NCBI GenBank assembly: GCA_900466475.1
Contig: UBMI01000002.1
Span: 124,001-188,000, forward strand
Length of the DNA: 64,000 nt
From: Hyphomicrobiales bacterium
Lineage (GTDB): Bacteria; Pseudomonadota; Alphaproteobacteria; Rhizobiales; Rhizobiaceae
Direction: 5' to 3'
This document shows, piece after piece, positions 31,485 through 40,212 of the stretch. Positions within the stretch are counted from its first letter, which is position 1. Every line of letters begins with the position of its first letter. The notes beneath the pieces were generated by a model. That model was given only the letters and a program-made list of their open reading frames with translations. It was not told the DNA's origin and did no database searches. The translations under genes were made by a program, and so were the position numbers.

Positions 31485-31916
31485 TCAGCGCGGCGGGTTG
31501 TCGAAACCGCACATGCGGCAAACCTCGGCCCATTCGTCGTCGGTCACCGGCTGCACGGACAGCCGCATCGAGGTGACCAGCGACATCTTGGACAGTTTCT
31601 CGTTTGCCTTGATGTCCTTCAGCGTCACCGGCTTCGGCACGTCCATGACGGCACGGATATCGACGCAATCCCAGCGATCGTCACCTTTCGCCGTCGAATC
31701 GGGATGCGAGAGCGCGCAGACTTCGACGATACCGACGATCTCCAGCCCGTCATTGGAATGGTAGAAGAAACCCTTGTCGCCGATTTGCATGGCCCGCATG
31801 TTGTTGCGCGCAAGGTAGTTGCGCACACCTGTCCATTCGGTGCCCTTCTCGCCGGCCGCCTTCTGCTGTTCCCAGGACCAGGCCGCGGGCTCGGATTTGT
31901 AAAGCCAATGCGCCAT
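31485..31916 (-). CDS. EVE-domain protein
   Basis: 143 residues from ATG 31916 (MAHWLYKSEPAAWSWEQQ), preceded by GAGGG. The N terminus WLYKSEP, then TEWTGVRNYLARNNMRAM and FYHSNDGLEIVGIVEV define the EVE domain, a PUA/YTH-like fold that binds modified bases or small ligands. Most bacterial members have no assigned ligand. It is flanked by a YciI-like gene (overlapping region) and the methyltransferase gene. Confidence 0.92.
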   Translation of the reverse strand: MAHWLYKSEPAAWSWEQQKAAGEKGTEWTGVRNYLARNNMRAMQIGDKGFFYHSNDGLEIVGIVEVCALSHPDSTAKGDDRWDCVDIRAVMDVPKPVTLKDIKANEKLSKMSLVTSMRLSVQPVTDDEWAEVCRMCGFDNPPR

Positions 31917-31921
31917 CGCCC

Positions 31922-32215
31922 TCAAGCCTCCGGCTTGTTGAAGACCCAGTTGAAGGGCTTTACCTCGACGCTTTCGAAAAGGCCGGCCAGTGCATAGGGA
32001 TCGGCAGCGCCGAGCGCCGTGGCATCGTCAACCGTTTCGGCATGGACAATCACGAGGCTGCCATTCGGCTTGCCCTCCGCATCGAGAAACGGGCCAGCCA
32101 TGGCAAGCTTGCCTTCGGCATTCAGCTTGTTGAGATAATCGAGATGGGTCGCGCGCGTTTCCATGCGCACGTTGAGATGGCCGGGCTTGTCCTTGCAGAG
32201 AAGGGCGAAAAGCAT
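31922..32215 (-). CDS. YciI-like protein
   Basis: 97-residue member of the YciI family: MLFALLCKDKPGH, TRATHLDYLNKLNAEGKL, AMAGPFLDAEGKPNGSLVIV, DPYALAGLFESVEVKPFNWV. This is the canonical short form with the conserved His (THLDYL) and Asp (ADPYA). It sits between gpsA (9 bp) and the EVE gene, an arrangement I associate with alphaproteobacterial tsaD-gpsA-YciI-EVE clusters. Function unknown. Confidence 0.92.
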   Translation of the reverse strand: MLFALLCKDKPGHLNVRMETRATHLDYLNKLNAEGKLAMAGPFLDAEGKPNGSLVIVHAETVDDATALGAADPYALAGLFESVEVKPFNWVFNKPEA

Positions 32216-32224
32216 GTCTGTCTC

Positions 32225-33208
32225 CTATTCGGTCGTAATTGGACGTGTCATCAATTGTTCGATGGCTTCGGAAATGCCGAGCCTGCCGTCTATGATTGCG
32301 GAAACGGCGTCGGTAATCGGCATCTCGACGCCGAGCTCCTCGGCAAGTCGTGCGGCAACTGCAGCAGCAAAGGCCCCTTCCACCAACTCGCCATGCGAAG
32401 GATCGACCTTTTCGCCGCGTCCGAGCGCAATGCCGAAACGCAGGTTACGCGACTGATGGCTGGTTGCCGTCAGCACCAGATCGCCGAGGCCGGAAAGCCC
32501 GCGCGCCGTATCGGCATTGCCGCCTTTGGCGACGATGAAGCGTGACATCTCCGCAAGCCCGCGGGCAATCAGTGCCGCGCGCGCCGAATCGCCAATGCCG
32601 GCGCCTTCGACAATACCGCAGGCAATCGCCAATACATTCTTCAACGCACCGCCAAGCTGCACGCCGATGCGGTCTGCCGAGGCATAGAGGCGGAAAGTGC
32701 GGCCGGAGATCGCCTGTGCTAGCCGCTCGGCAACCTGCATATCGGCCGCGGCGATAGCCATGGCCGTCGGCAGCCCCTTGGCGATATCGGCGGCAAAGCC
32801 CGGGCCGGAGAGTACGCCAACCGGATGATCGGGCAATTCCCGCTCCAGCATGTCAGTCAAAAGCGCGCCTGTTTGCCTTTCGATGCCCTTTGCGCAGGTG
32901 ACCAGGACGGCATCCTTGGCCAGATAAGGACCATATTGTCGAGCGGCGTCTGCCTGCGCTTGTGACGGCATTGCAAAGAGCACGATACCCGCATCGCCGA
33001 TCGCATCTGCCTCAGCGGAGAATTCCAGCGTTTCCGGCAGTGGGATGCCAGGCAGAACAGCGTCATGAAGCCGTTCCGACCTGAGATCTTCGATCAGCGC
33101 GGGATCGCGGCCGACGAGAATTGCCGAATTGCGCCCAGTGAGCGCGATGACGGATGCAAGCGCCGTACCGAAAGCTCCCGATCCGACCACAGCGATCCGT
33201 TCGCTCAT
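32225..33208 (-). CDS. gpsA: Glycerol-3-phosphate dehydrogenase [NAD(P)+]
   Basis: Makes glycerol 3-phosphate from dihydroxyacetone phosphate for phospholipid synthesis. 327 residues from ATG 33208, which overlaps the tsaD stop as ATGA. Nucleotide-binding [26 protein letters not shown], catalytic Lys region [16 protein letters not shown], and [23 protein letters not shown] ([15 protein letters not shown]). Co-transcribed with tsaD. Confidence 0.95.
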   Translation of the reverse strand: MSERIAVVGSGAFGTALASVIALTGRNSAILVGRDPALIEDLRSERLHDAVLPGIPLPETLEFSAEADAIGDAGIVLFAMPSQAQADAARQYGPYLAKDAVLVTCAKGIERQTGALLTDMLERELPDHPVGVLSGPGFAADIAKGLPTAMAIAAADMQVAERLAQAISGRTFRLYASADRIGVQLGGALKNVLAIACGIVEGAGIGDSARAALIARGLAEMSRFIVAKGGNADTARGLSGLGDLVLTATSHQSRNLRFGIALGRGEKVDPSHGELVEGAFAAAVAARLAEELGVEMPITDAVSAIIDGRLGISEAIEQLMTRPITTE

Positions 33209-34302
33209 GCCTTGGCTCCCCGCTTTCCGGATCCGAGCACGGTCCCGGCCTTGGAATCGAGCGGCCACCGCGAGCGCGGCTGCACATCGAGATCGTCTGG
33301 CACTACGCCCTTCGCCATGCGCTCAAGTCCGGCCCAGGCAATCATCACGGCGTTGTCGGTGCAGAGGTGAAGCGGCGGCGCGATGAAACGGAAACCATTC
33401 TTGTCGCAGAGCGCCTGAAGCGTGCTGCGGATCTCCTGGTTCGCTGCGACGCCGCCGGCCACCACCAGCGCCGGCTTTTCGGGAAGGTCCGGAAATTCCG
33501 CCTTGAATCGCTGCAGGCCGCGGCCGATGCGATCTTTCATCGTGCGGGAAATCGCCTTCTGGAAGGAGGCGCAGATATCGGCGACATCCTGATCCGTCAG
33601 TGGCGCGATCTCGGTCGCCGCCTGGCGCACGGCCGTCTTCAGGCCCGAGAAGGAAAAATCGAGCCTCGCTTCGCCAACGAGCGGCCGCGGGAAATTGAAG
33701 CGATCGGCATTGCCACTCTGCGCCATCCTCTCCACCGCCGGCCCGCCGGGATAGGGAAGGCCGAGCAGTTTCGCCGTCTTGTCGAAAGCCTCGCCCAGCG
33801 CATCGTCGATCGTCGTGCCCCAACGCTCGTACTCGCCGATGCCGCGCACGAGGATGAGCTGCGTATGGCCGCCGGAAACGAGCAGCATCAGATAAGGAAA
33901 GGAAAGACCATCCGTCAGCCGCGCCGTCAGCGCATGGCCTTCCAGGTGGTTGACGGCATAAAGGGGTTTGCCCGCCGCCTTGGCGATCGCCTTGCCGGTC
34001 ATCAGCCCGACAAGCAGCCCCCCGATCAGGCCAGGCCCCGATGTCGCGGCAATCGCGTCGACATCCGAGAGCGACACATTGGCGCGCTTCAGGGCTTCGT
34101 CGATCAGCTCGTCCAGCGCTTCGACATGGGCGCGGGCCGCAATCTCCGGCACCACGCCACCATAGGCGCTATGCTCGTCGAGCTGGGAAAGAACGACATC
34201 CGACAGGACATTGGAGCGGCCTTCGGCATCGCGCTCGACGACCGCAGCGGCGGTCTCGTCGCAGCTTGTCTCGATGCCGAGGATGCGCAGAAAGGGAGCC
34301 AT
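33205..34302 (-). CDS. tsaD: tRNA N6-adenosine threonylcarbamoyltransferase
   Basis: Transfers threonylcarbamoyl to A37 of ANN-decoding tRNAs. 365 residues from ATG 34302 ([22 protein letters not shown]). The longer open frame to 34743 is rejected since it overlaps hemC. ASKHA ATPase fold; the metal-binding region is [17 protein letters not shown], followed by [11 protein letters not shown] and [11 protein letters not shown]. It is divergent from hemC across 72 bp. Confidence 0.95.
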   Translation of the reverse strand: MAPFLRILGIETSCDETAAAVVERDAEGRSNVLSDVVLSQLDEHSAYGGVVPEIAARAHVEALDELIDEALKRANVSLSDVDAIAATSGPGLIGGLLVGLMTGKAIAKAAGKPLYAVNHLEGHALTARLTDGLSFPYLMLLVSGGHTQLILVRGIGEYERWGTTIDDALGEAFDKTAKLLGLPYPGGPAVERMAQSGNADRFNFPRPLVGEARLDFSFSGLKTAVRQAATEIAPLTDQDVADICASFQKAISRTMKDRIGRGLQRFKAEFPDLPEKPALVVAGGVAANQEIRSTLQALCDKNGFRFIAPPLHLCTDNAVMIAWAGLERMAKGVVPDDLDVQPRSRWPLDSKAGTVLGSGKRGAKA

Positions 34303-34374
34303 GAAATCTGTTCGTTGATTGCGATAGGGGTTAAACCTGTTTACGAGAACTCCGGTAACAACGGAACAAAGCGG

Positions 34375-35304
34375 ATGCAAACAAAACCTTTCCGTATCGG
34401 CACGCGTGGCAGCCCGCTGGCGCTCGCACAGGCGCACGAAGCCCGAGATCGGCTGATGGCAGCCCACAATCTTCCGGAGGAAATGTTCGAAATCGTCGTT
34501 CTGACGACCAAGGGCGACCGCGTCACCGACCGTTCCCTGGCCGAGATCGGCGGCAAAGGACTTTTCACGGAAGAGCTCGAGCAGCAGCTTGCGGCCGGCG
34601 ATCTCGATTTTGCCGTGCATTCGAGCAAGGACATGCCTACCAACCTGCCAGAAGGTCTCTACCTCTCCGCCTATCTGCCGCGCGAAGACATTCGCGACGC
34701 GGTTGTCGGCCGCACCGCTCCGAAGCTGATCGACCTGCCCCATGGCGCAACCGTCGGCTCATCCTCGCTTCGCCGTCAGGCGCTCATTCGCCGCATGCGG
34801 CCGGATATCAACGTCATCACTTTCCGCGGCCTTGTGGACACGCGCCTGCGCAAGCTGCAGGAAGGTCAGGTCGACGCGACGCTTCTGGCGCTTGCGGGCC
34901 TCAAGCGTCTTGGCAAGGTCGAGGTGATCACCGATATCCTCGACCCTGATAGCTTCCCGCCGGCACCCGCACAGGGCGCGATCTGTATCGAGAGCCGTAT
35001 CGGCGACAACAGGATCGACGAACTGCTGACGCCGATCAACGATCCGCCGACCTTCGACACGGTCTCCTGCGAACGCGCATTCCTTGCCGCCCTCGATGGC
35101 TCCTGTCGCACGCCGATCGGCGGTTACGCCGTCTGCGAGGGTGATCAGATCCGTTTCTCGGGTCTCATCATTACCCCTGACGGCCGCCATCAGCATGCGA
35201 TCACCATAGACGGCAATCGCCGCGATGCCGCTGCACTCGGCACCCGCGCCGGACAGGATGTCCGCGCGAGAGCAGGAAGCAGCTTCTTTGAGGACTGGAG
35301 CTAG
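34375..35304 (+). CDS. hemC: Hydroxymethylbilane synthase (porphobilinogen deaminase)
   Basis: Polymerises four porphobilinogens in haem synthesis. 309 residues from ATG 34375 ([23 protein letters not shown]). Conserved [26 protein letters not shown]-like [14 protein letters not shown], and the dipyrromethane-cofactor Cys in [11 protein letters not shown]. First gene of a hemC-hemD-mic60-hemY set. Confidence 0.96.
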   Translation: MQTKPFRIGTRGSPLALAQAHEARDRLMAAHNLPEEMFEIVVLTTKGDRVTDRSLAEIGGKGLFTEELEQQLAAGDLDFAVHSSKDMPTNLPEGLYLSAYLPREDIRDAVVGRTAPKLIDLPHGATVGSSSLRRQALIRRMRPDINVITFRGLVDTRLRKLQEGQVDATLLALAGLKRLGKVEVITDILDPDSFPPAPAQGAICIESRIGDNRIDELLTPINDPPTFDTVSCERAFLAALDGSCRTPIGGYAVCEGDQIRFSGLIITPDGRHQHAITIDGNRRDAAALGTRAGQDVRARAGSSFFEDWS

Positions 35305-35309
35305 CCGGC

Positions 35310-36017
35310 ATGCGCGTGCTCGTCACCCGTCCGGCACATTCGGGCGAGCGAACCGCTCAACGTTTACGCGAGCTAGGCCACGAGCCACTATTGCTGCCGC
35401 TGACCCGTCCCATTCATGACGCGGCAGCCGCTCGGCAGGCTCTGGAAACAACCACTGGGGCGATAGCGATAACGAGCGCGGAGGCGGTGCGCACGCTACA
35501 ATCTCTGGATGACTCACTGACACCCCACCTTTCGCGCCGTCTCTTTGCCGTCGGCGAGACGACGGCTGAGGAGGCCCGCAAGCTGGGATTCTGCTCCGTC
35601 ACGACATCGTCCGGCAGCGGCCGCGAACTGGCCGAGTTGATCGCGGCAAACAATACCGGCGGGCTTGTCTATCTCGCCGGCCTTCCGCGTGCCGAGGCCT
35701 TCGAGACGCGGCTGACCGAGCTGGGGCGTCAGTTCTCAGTGGCCGAATGTTACCGGATGGAATCTATCGCTCTTGACCCCGGGACGGTCGCCACCTTCCT
35801 CATGCGCAATCCTCCTGATGCTGTTCTTTTCTACTCCCGCCAAACGGCCGCAAATTTCTTTCAGATCCCGCAGGCAGAGTCCCTTTTATTGCAGCTGCCG
35901 AAAATCCGTCTCATTTGTCTCAGCAACACTGTAGCGGAAGCTGTTCCAACTCTTTTGAGCACAGCCTTGGAGATTTCGCCGATGCCGGATGAAAAAAGCC
36001 TTTTGTCGCTGCTTTGA
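35310..36017 (+). CDS. hemD: Uroporphyrinogen-III synthase
   Basis: Closes hydroxymethylbilane to uroporphyrinogen III. 235 residues, a poorly conserved family. It starts MRVLVTRPAHSGERTAQRL (the typical TRP N terminus) and contains TSAEAVRTL, FAVGETTAEEARKLGF and LFYSRQTAANFF, the expected HemD landmarks. It lies five bases after hemC and before the mitofilin-like gene. Confidence 0.9.
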   Translation: MRVLVTRPAHSGERTAQRLRELGHEPLLLPLTRPIHDAAAARQALETTTGAIAITSAEAVRTLQSLDDSLTPHLSRRLFAVGETTAEEARKLGFCSVTTSSGSGRELAELIAANNTGGLVYLAGLPRAEAFETRLTELGRQFSVAECYRMESIALDPGTVATFLMRNPPDAVLFYSRQTAANFFQIPQAESLLLQLPKIRLICLSNTVAEAVPTLLSTALEISPMPDEKSLLSLL

Positions 36018-36106
36018 AGGCTTTAGCCGCCCAAATTTGATCTAACCTCTTCCCTTAACTGCCGTCCCTGTCTAGTTTCGTTGCAATGCAGGATAATGAG
36101 GACCTC

Positions 36107-37357
36107 ATGGTATCGGGAAATCCGCCACGCCACGCGAAGAGCTCCGACAAGCCGGTCACGATTGACCTGGACGCGCAGGACTTCGCCTCGGCGACTGATC
36201 CTGAAAAGCCTGCTGAAGAAGCCGCACAAGCCATCGATGATGCGCCTGTCGCCGAGGCCGTTTCCGCTGCAGAAGCCGCGGGTGAACCGCTGTCCGAACA
36301 CGAAAGCGAACGCGCCGCCGGCGCGCAGGATGGGTCCTTCTCCAAGGAACCCCCGCTCTCGGAACCGGTGCAACCGCCGCCGCAGAAGGGAGCGGTCACA
36401 TCGGGTCTGATCGCCGCGGGCATTTTCGGCGGCCTTGTCGCACTGCTCGGCGCCGGAGCCATTCAATATGCCGGTTATCTGCCGGGTTCCTCAACCTCGC
36501 AGACGAATTCAGCCGATATGGCCGATCTCGCCGGCGAGATCGAAGGGCTCAAGCAATCGGTCGCAAGCCTTGCCGCCAATCCGCCGCCGGCCGCCGATAC
36601 AAGTGCTCTCGAAAAGCGCGTCGCGGCTCTCGAAGCGGCTCCCCAGACACCGGCATCCGGCACAGCGACCGAGCCTGGCGGTGTTGAAGCGCTCAACCAG
36701 AAGATTGCAGATCTGACTGCTCAAATCGAGCAGTTGAAGACGAGCCTTACGCAGACCACCGAACAGCAGGCCTCCAGCGGCGCCGATATTTCCAGCCGCC
36801 TTGCCGAAGCCGAAAAGAAGCTGAATGAACCGCGCGAGGATGTCGCCGTCGCCCGGGCTATCGCAGCCGCAGCGCTCAAGGCCGCGATCGACCGCGGCGG
36901 CCCTTTCATCGCCGAACTCGATACATTTGCCGGCGTAGCACCCGACGATCCCGCTGCAACCGATCTGCGCGGCTTTGCCGAAACCGGCGTGCCCTCCCGC
37001 GCCGAGCTCATCCGTCAGGTTCCCGACGTTGCCGCAGCGATCGTCGAGTCCGTCAACCAGCCCGATCCCAACCAGAGCTGGTCCGACCGGCTGATGTCGA
37101 GCGCCAAATCCCTGGTTTCGGTCCGCCCCGTCGGCAATGTCGAAGGCGAAAGCGTTGAGGCGATCGCCGCGCGTATGGAGGACAAGGTGAAGAACGGCGA
37201 TCTGCCCGGTGCAGCCACTGAATGGAACAGCCTGCCTGCTGCTGCCAAGCAGGCTTCCGCCGCCTTCAAGCAGTCGCTCGAAGCTCGTATCCGCGTCGAG
37301 GATCTCGTTGGCGGCGCTCTCTCGAAGGCCGTTTCCGGCACCGGCAAGGAAGGATGA
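36107..37357 (+). CDS. Mitofilin/Mic60-like inner-membrane protein (COG4223)
   Basis: 416 residues from ATG 36107, preceded by GAGGA; an upstream ATG at 36086 is possible. Layout: a Pro/Glu/Ala-rich acidic N-terminal region (1-95), one membrane helix (about 99-125, GLIAAGIFGGLVALLGAGAI), a coiled coil (about 140-250), and a C-terminal mitofilin signature (SVRPVGNVEGESVEA about residue 337, then KNGDLPGAATEWNSL and SLEARIRVEDLV). COG4223 proteins next to hemY have been described as alphaproteobacterial Mic60, which shapes intracytoplasmic membranes. Its stop overlaps hemY as ATGA. Confidence 0.85.
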   Translation: MVSGNPPRHAKSSDKPVTIDLDAQDFASATDPEKPAEEAAQAIDDAPVAEAVSAAEAAGEPLSEHESERAAGAQDGSFSKEPPLSEPVQPPPQKGAVTSGLIAAGIFGGLVALLGAGAIQYAGYLPGSSTSQTNSADMADLAGEIEGLKQSVASLAANPPPAADTSALEKRVAALEAAPQTPASGTATEPGGVEALNQKIADLTAQIEQLKTSLTQTTEQQASSGADISSRLAEAEKKLNEPREDVAVARAIAAAALKAAIDRGGPFIAELDTFAGVAPDDPAATDLRGFAETGVPSRAELIRQVPDVAAAIVESVNQPDPNQSWSDRLMSSAKSLVSVRPVGNVEGESVEAIAARMEDKVKNGDLPGAATEWNSLPAAAKQASAAFKQSLEARIRVEDLVGGALSKAVSGTGKEG

Positions 37358-38967
37358 GTATGGTCCGCCTGGTTATCTTCGCGCTCCTCGTCCTCGTTCT
37401 CGCATATGGTTTCTCCTGGCTTGCCGATCGTCCCGGCGATCTGTCGCTGATCTGGGAAGGCCAGATCTACCAGACCAAGCTGATCGTGGCGGCAAGCGCC
37501 ATCATTGCGCTGATCGCTGCCGTCATGGTGGCCTGGTGGTTCGTCCGACTGATATGGACCTCTCCGCATTCGGTGACACGCTTCTTTCGCGCCCGTAAAC
37601 GCGACCGCGGTTACCAGGCGCTGTCGACCGGCCTCATTGCAGCGGGCGCCGGCAATGCCCTGCTCGCCCGCAAGATGGCGGCACGCTCGCGCGGTCTTAT
37701 CCGCGCCGATCAGGAACCGCTGATCAATCTTTTGGAAGCACAGGCGGCGCTCATCGAAGGCCGCTACGACGAGGCACGCTCCAAGTTCGAAGCGATGGCC
37801 AACGATCCGGAGACGCGGGAGCTTGGCTTGCGCGGCCTTTACCTGGAGGCCAGGCGTCTCGGCGCAAACGAAGCCGCCCGCCAATACGCGGAAAAAGCGG
37901 CCGACAATGCGCCATACCTGCCGTGGGCAGCACAGGCAACGCTCGAATATCGCAGCCAGTCCGGCCGCTGGGACGACGCCATCCGTCTGCTGGAACAGCA
38001 GAAGGCCGCCAAGGTTGTCGAAAAGGCGGAGGCCAACCGTCTGCATGCAGTGCTGCTGACGGCGCGCGCCGATGACAAGCTGGAAAGCAATGCCGCCGGC
38101 GCTCGTGATGATGCCCTCCAGGCGCTGAAGCTTTCAGCCGATTTTGTGCCCGCCGCACTTATCGCCGCAAAGGCGCTGTTCCGCGAGAACGGCATACGCA
38201 AGGCTGCCTCCATTCTCGAACAGGCATGGAAGGCCGCGCCACATCCGGAGATCGGTCGCGTCTATGTCCGCGCCCGCAGCGGCGATTCGACACTCGATCG
38301 CCTGAAGCGCGCCGAGCGGCTGGAAGGCATGCGACCGAACAATGTCGAATCTCTCCTCGTCGTCGCACAGGCCTCACTCTATGCACAGCAATTCGCCAAG
38401 GCGCGTGCCAAGGCGGAAGCAGCCGCCCGTATCGAACCCCGCGAGGCGGCCTTTCTGCTGCTCGCGGACATCGAGGAAGCAGAGACCGGCGATCAGGGTC
38501 GCGTGCGCCATTGGCTGGCACAGGCGCTGAAGGCGCCGCGCGATCCGGCCTGGGTTGCCGATGGTTTCGTTTCCGACAAATGGTTGCCGGTCTCGCCGGT
38601 GACCGGTCGTCTCGACGCCTTCGAGTGGAAGGCACCTTTCGGCCAGCTCGAAGGACCAGTCGAGGAAGGGTCGACCGCCCCGATCGAAACGGCGCTGAAG
38701 ACCTTGCCGCCGCTGCGCGATACCAGGCCGGAAAGCATAGTCAACGACCACCGCATCATCGAACTGGAACGAGCCGCAACGATTGCGGAAGCCGTGCGGC
38801 CAGCACCTCCGGCCCCCGCACCGGCAAAAGCCAATGAACCGTCCACCTCCCGACCGGCTCCTGCTGCGTCTGAACCAAAGCCCTTCTTTGGTGGCCTGCC
38901 GGATGACCCCGGCGTGCGCGATCCCAAGATGGAGCCGGAAACCAAGACGCGACTCCGCCTTTTCTGA
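37354..38967 (+). CDS. hemY: HemY-type haem biosynthesis protein (TPR)
   Basis: 537 residues from ATG 37354, overlapping the preceding stop as ATGA (an ATG two codons later is equally possible). Two membrane helices (VRLVIFALLVLVLAYGFSWL and LIVAASAIIALIAAVMVAWW) are followed by a HemY-N domain (DPETRELGLRGLYLEARRLG), TPR-like helices and a Pro/Ala-rich tail (about 495-520). The family is found with hemC/hemD, but its exact step in haem synthesis is unclear. Confidence 0.88.
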   Translation: MSMVRLVIFALLVLVLAYGFSWLADRPGDLSLIWEGQIYQTKLIVAASAIIALIAAVMVAWWFVRLIWTSPHSVTRFFRARKRDRGYQALSTGLIAAGAGNALLARKMAARSRGLIRADQEPLINLLEAQAALIEGRYDEARSKFEAMANDPETRELGLRGLYLEARRLGANEAARQYAEKAADNAPYLPWAAQATLEYRSQSGRWDDAIRLLEQQKAAKVVEKAEANRLHAVLLTARADDKLESNAAGARDDALQALKLSADFVPAALIAAKALFRENGIRKAASILEQAWKAAPHPEIGRVYVRARSGDSTLDRLKRAERLEGMRPNNVESLLVVAQASLYAQQFAKARAKAEAAARIEPREAAFLLLADIEEAETGDQGRVRHWLAQALKAPRDPAWVADGFVSDKWLPVSPVTGRLDAFEWKAPFGQLEGPVEEGSTAPIETALKTLPPLRDTRPESIVNDHRIIELERAATIAEAVRPAPPAPAPAKANEPSTSRPAPAASEPKPFFGGLPDDPGVRDPKMEPETKTRLRLF

Positions 38968-38984
38968 AATGGAACAAAAACCGC

Positions 38985-39470
38985 ATGTTCGAACGCTTTC
39001 AGGCATTCTTCCAAAATCTGACCGCCGACCGCCCGAAATCAGGCTTTGCGCCCGATGACCCGCGCATCGCGGTGGCCGCGCTCTGTATGCAGGTCATGGA
39101 GGCCGACGGCCAGATCAAGGACAGCGAGAAGAAGCGGCTGCGCAAGCTTCTGAAGGAGCAATACGCGCTCGACGGCAAACAGCTCGACGCCTTGATGGCC
39201 GCGGGGCTGGAAGCCGAAAGCACGGCAGTTGATTATTTCCGCTTCACCTCCGATCTAAAGAGACATCTCAATACCGAGCAGCGTCTGGAGCTGATCGGCA
39301 TTCTCTGGGATATCGTCTATGCCGACGGCGAGCGCAGCGAGATGGAAGACCATGTGATCTGGCGGATCGCCGATCTCCTGGGGGTGTCCTCTCGTGAGCG
39401 TATTCAGAAGCGGCAGGAGGCGGCGGCACGAGTGACAAACGCACAGGTGGTGCAGGACGATGGCGACTGA
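38985..39470 (+). CDS. TerB-like protein
   Basis: 161 residues. VAALCMQVMEADGQIKDSEKKRLRKLL and LIGILWDIVYADGERSEMEDHVIWRIADLLGV are two helical metal-binding-like acidic repeats (ADGxxxxxE) of the TerB/DjlA-like family. Despite the tellurite name, no ter operon is present. It is 17 bp after hemY and overlaps the next gene by 11 bp, which suggests coupled translation. Confidence 0.85.
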   Translation: MFERFQAFFQNLTADRPKSGFAPDDPRIAVAALCMQVMEADGQIKDSEKKRLRKLLKEQYALDGKQLDALMAAGLEAESTAVDYFRFTSDLKRHLNTEQRLELIGILWDIVYADGERSEMEDHVIWRIADLLGVSSRERIQKRQEAAARVTNAQVVQDDGD

Positions 39471-40212
39471 CAGGATAGTGAGACGCGACAAGCGTCCCAT
39501 TCTCATCATTCTTCATCAGGAGCGCTCAAGCCCCGGCCGTGTTGGCCAACTTCTTGTCGAGAAAGGCTACGACCTCGATATCCGGCGCCCCGTGCTTGGC
39601 GACCGGCTGCCCTCGACGCTCGACGACCATGCGGGTGCAGTGGTGTTCGGCGGCCCGATGAGCGCCAACGATCCCGATGAATTCGTCAAGGCGGAGATCG
39701 ACTGGCTGGAAATCCCCCTCAGGGAAAACCGTCCCTATCTCGGCATCTGCCTCGGCGCACAGATGCTGGCGCGCCAACTCGGCAGCAAGGTCGCGGCCAA
39801 TTGCGACGGGTCTACCGAGATTGGCTGGTATCCACTCCATACGACGGAGAAGGGCCGGCTGCTGATGCGCTGGCCGAAGATGGTCTATCACTTCCACCGG
39901 GAAGGATTTGAACTGCCGCATGGCGCCGAGCTGCTGGCATCCGGCGACGCTTACCCCAACCAGGCTTTCCGCTACAATGGCAACGCCTGGGGCCTGCAAT
40001 TCCATGCGGAGCTGACGCGGGTGATGATGCACCGCTGGGTCGTGCACGGCGCCCATCGCTTCATCCTGCCGAATGCACAGCAGGGACGCGAACATCTCGA
40101 AGGCCGCATGCTGTTCGATGCGCCGCTGAGAGCCTGGCTCGACGAATTTCTCGATGTCGTCTTCGAAGGCAAGTCGACCATGGCCAGGACGACTAGGGCG
40201 CTTCTCGTATAG
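39460..40212 (+). CDS. Class I glutamine amidotransferase-like protein
   Basis: 250 residues. Catalytic triad: Cys in PYLGICLGAQMLAR (about residue 95), His and Glu in WGLQFHAELT. Also GGPMSANDPDEF. It is like the GMP-synthase-type amidotransferase domain found alone, whose partner or substrate (for example gamma-glutamyl hydrolysis) is unknown. The start overlaps the TerB-like gene by 11 bp and the end overlaps the convergent MFS gene by 20 bp. Confidence 0.88.
   Translation: MATDRIVRRDKRPILIILHQERSSPGRVGQLLVEKGYDLDIRRPVLGDRLPSTLDDHAGAVVFGGPMSANDPDEFVKAEIDWLEIPLRENRPYLGICLGAQMLARQLGSKVAANCDGSTEIGWYPLHTTEKGRLLMRWPKMVYHFHREGFELPHGAELLASGDAYPNQAFRYNGNAWGLQFHAELTRVMMHRWVVHGAHRFILPNAQQGREHLEGRMLFDAPLRAWLDEFLDVVFEGKSTMARTTRALLV

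Noticed and set aside
34303..34743. A longer TsaD frame
   Set aside because: It overlaps hemC on the other strand; the ATG at 34302 precedes the conserved [11 protein letters not shown].
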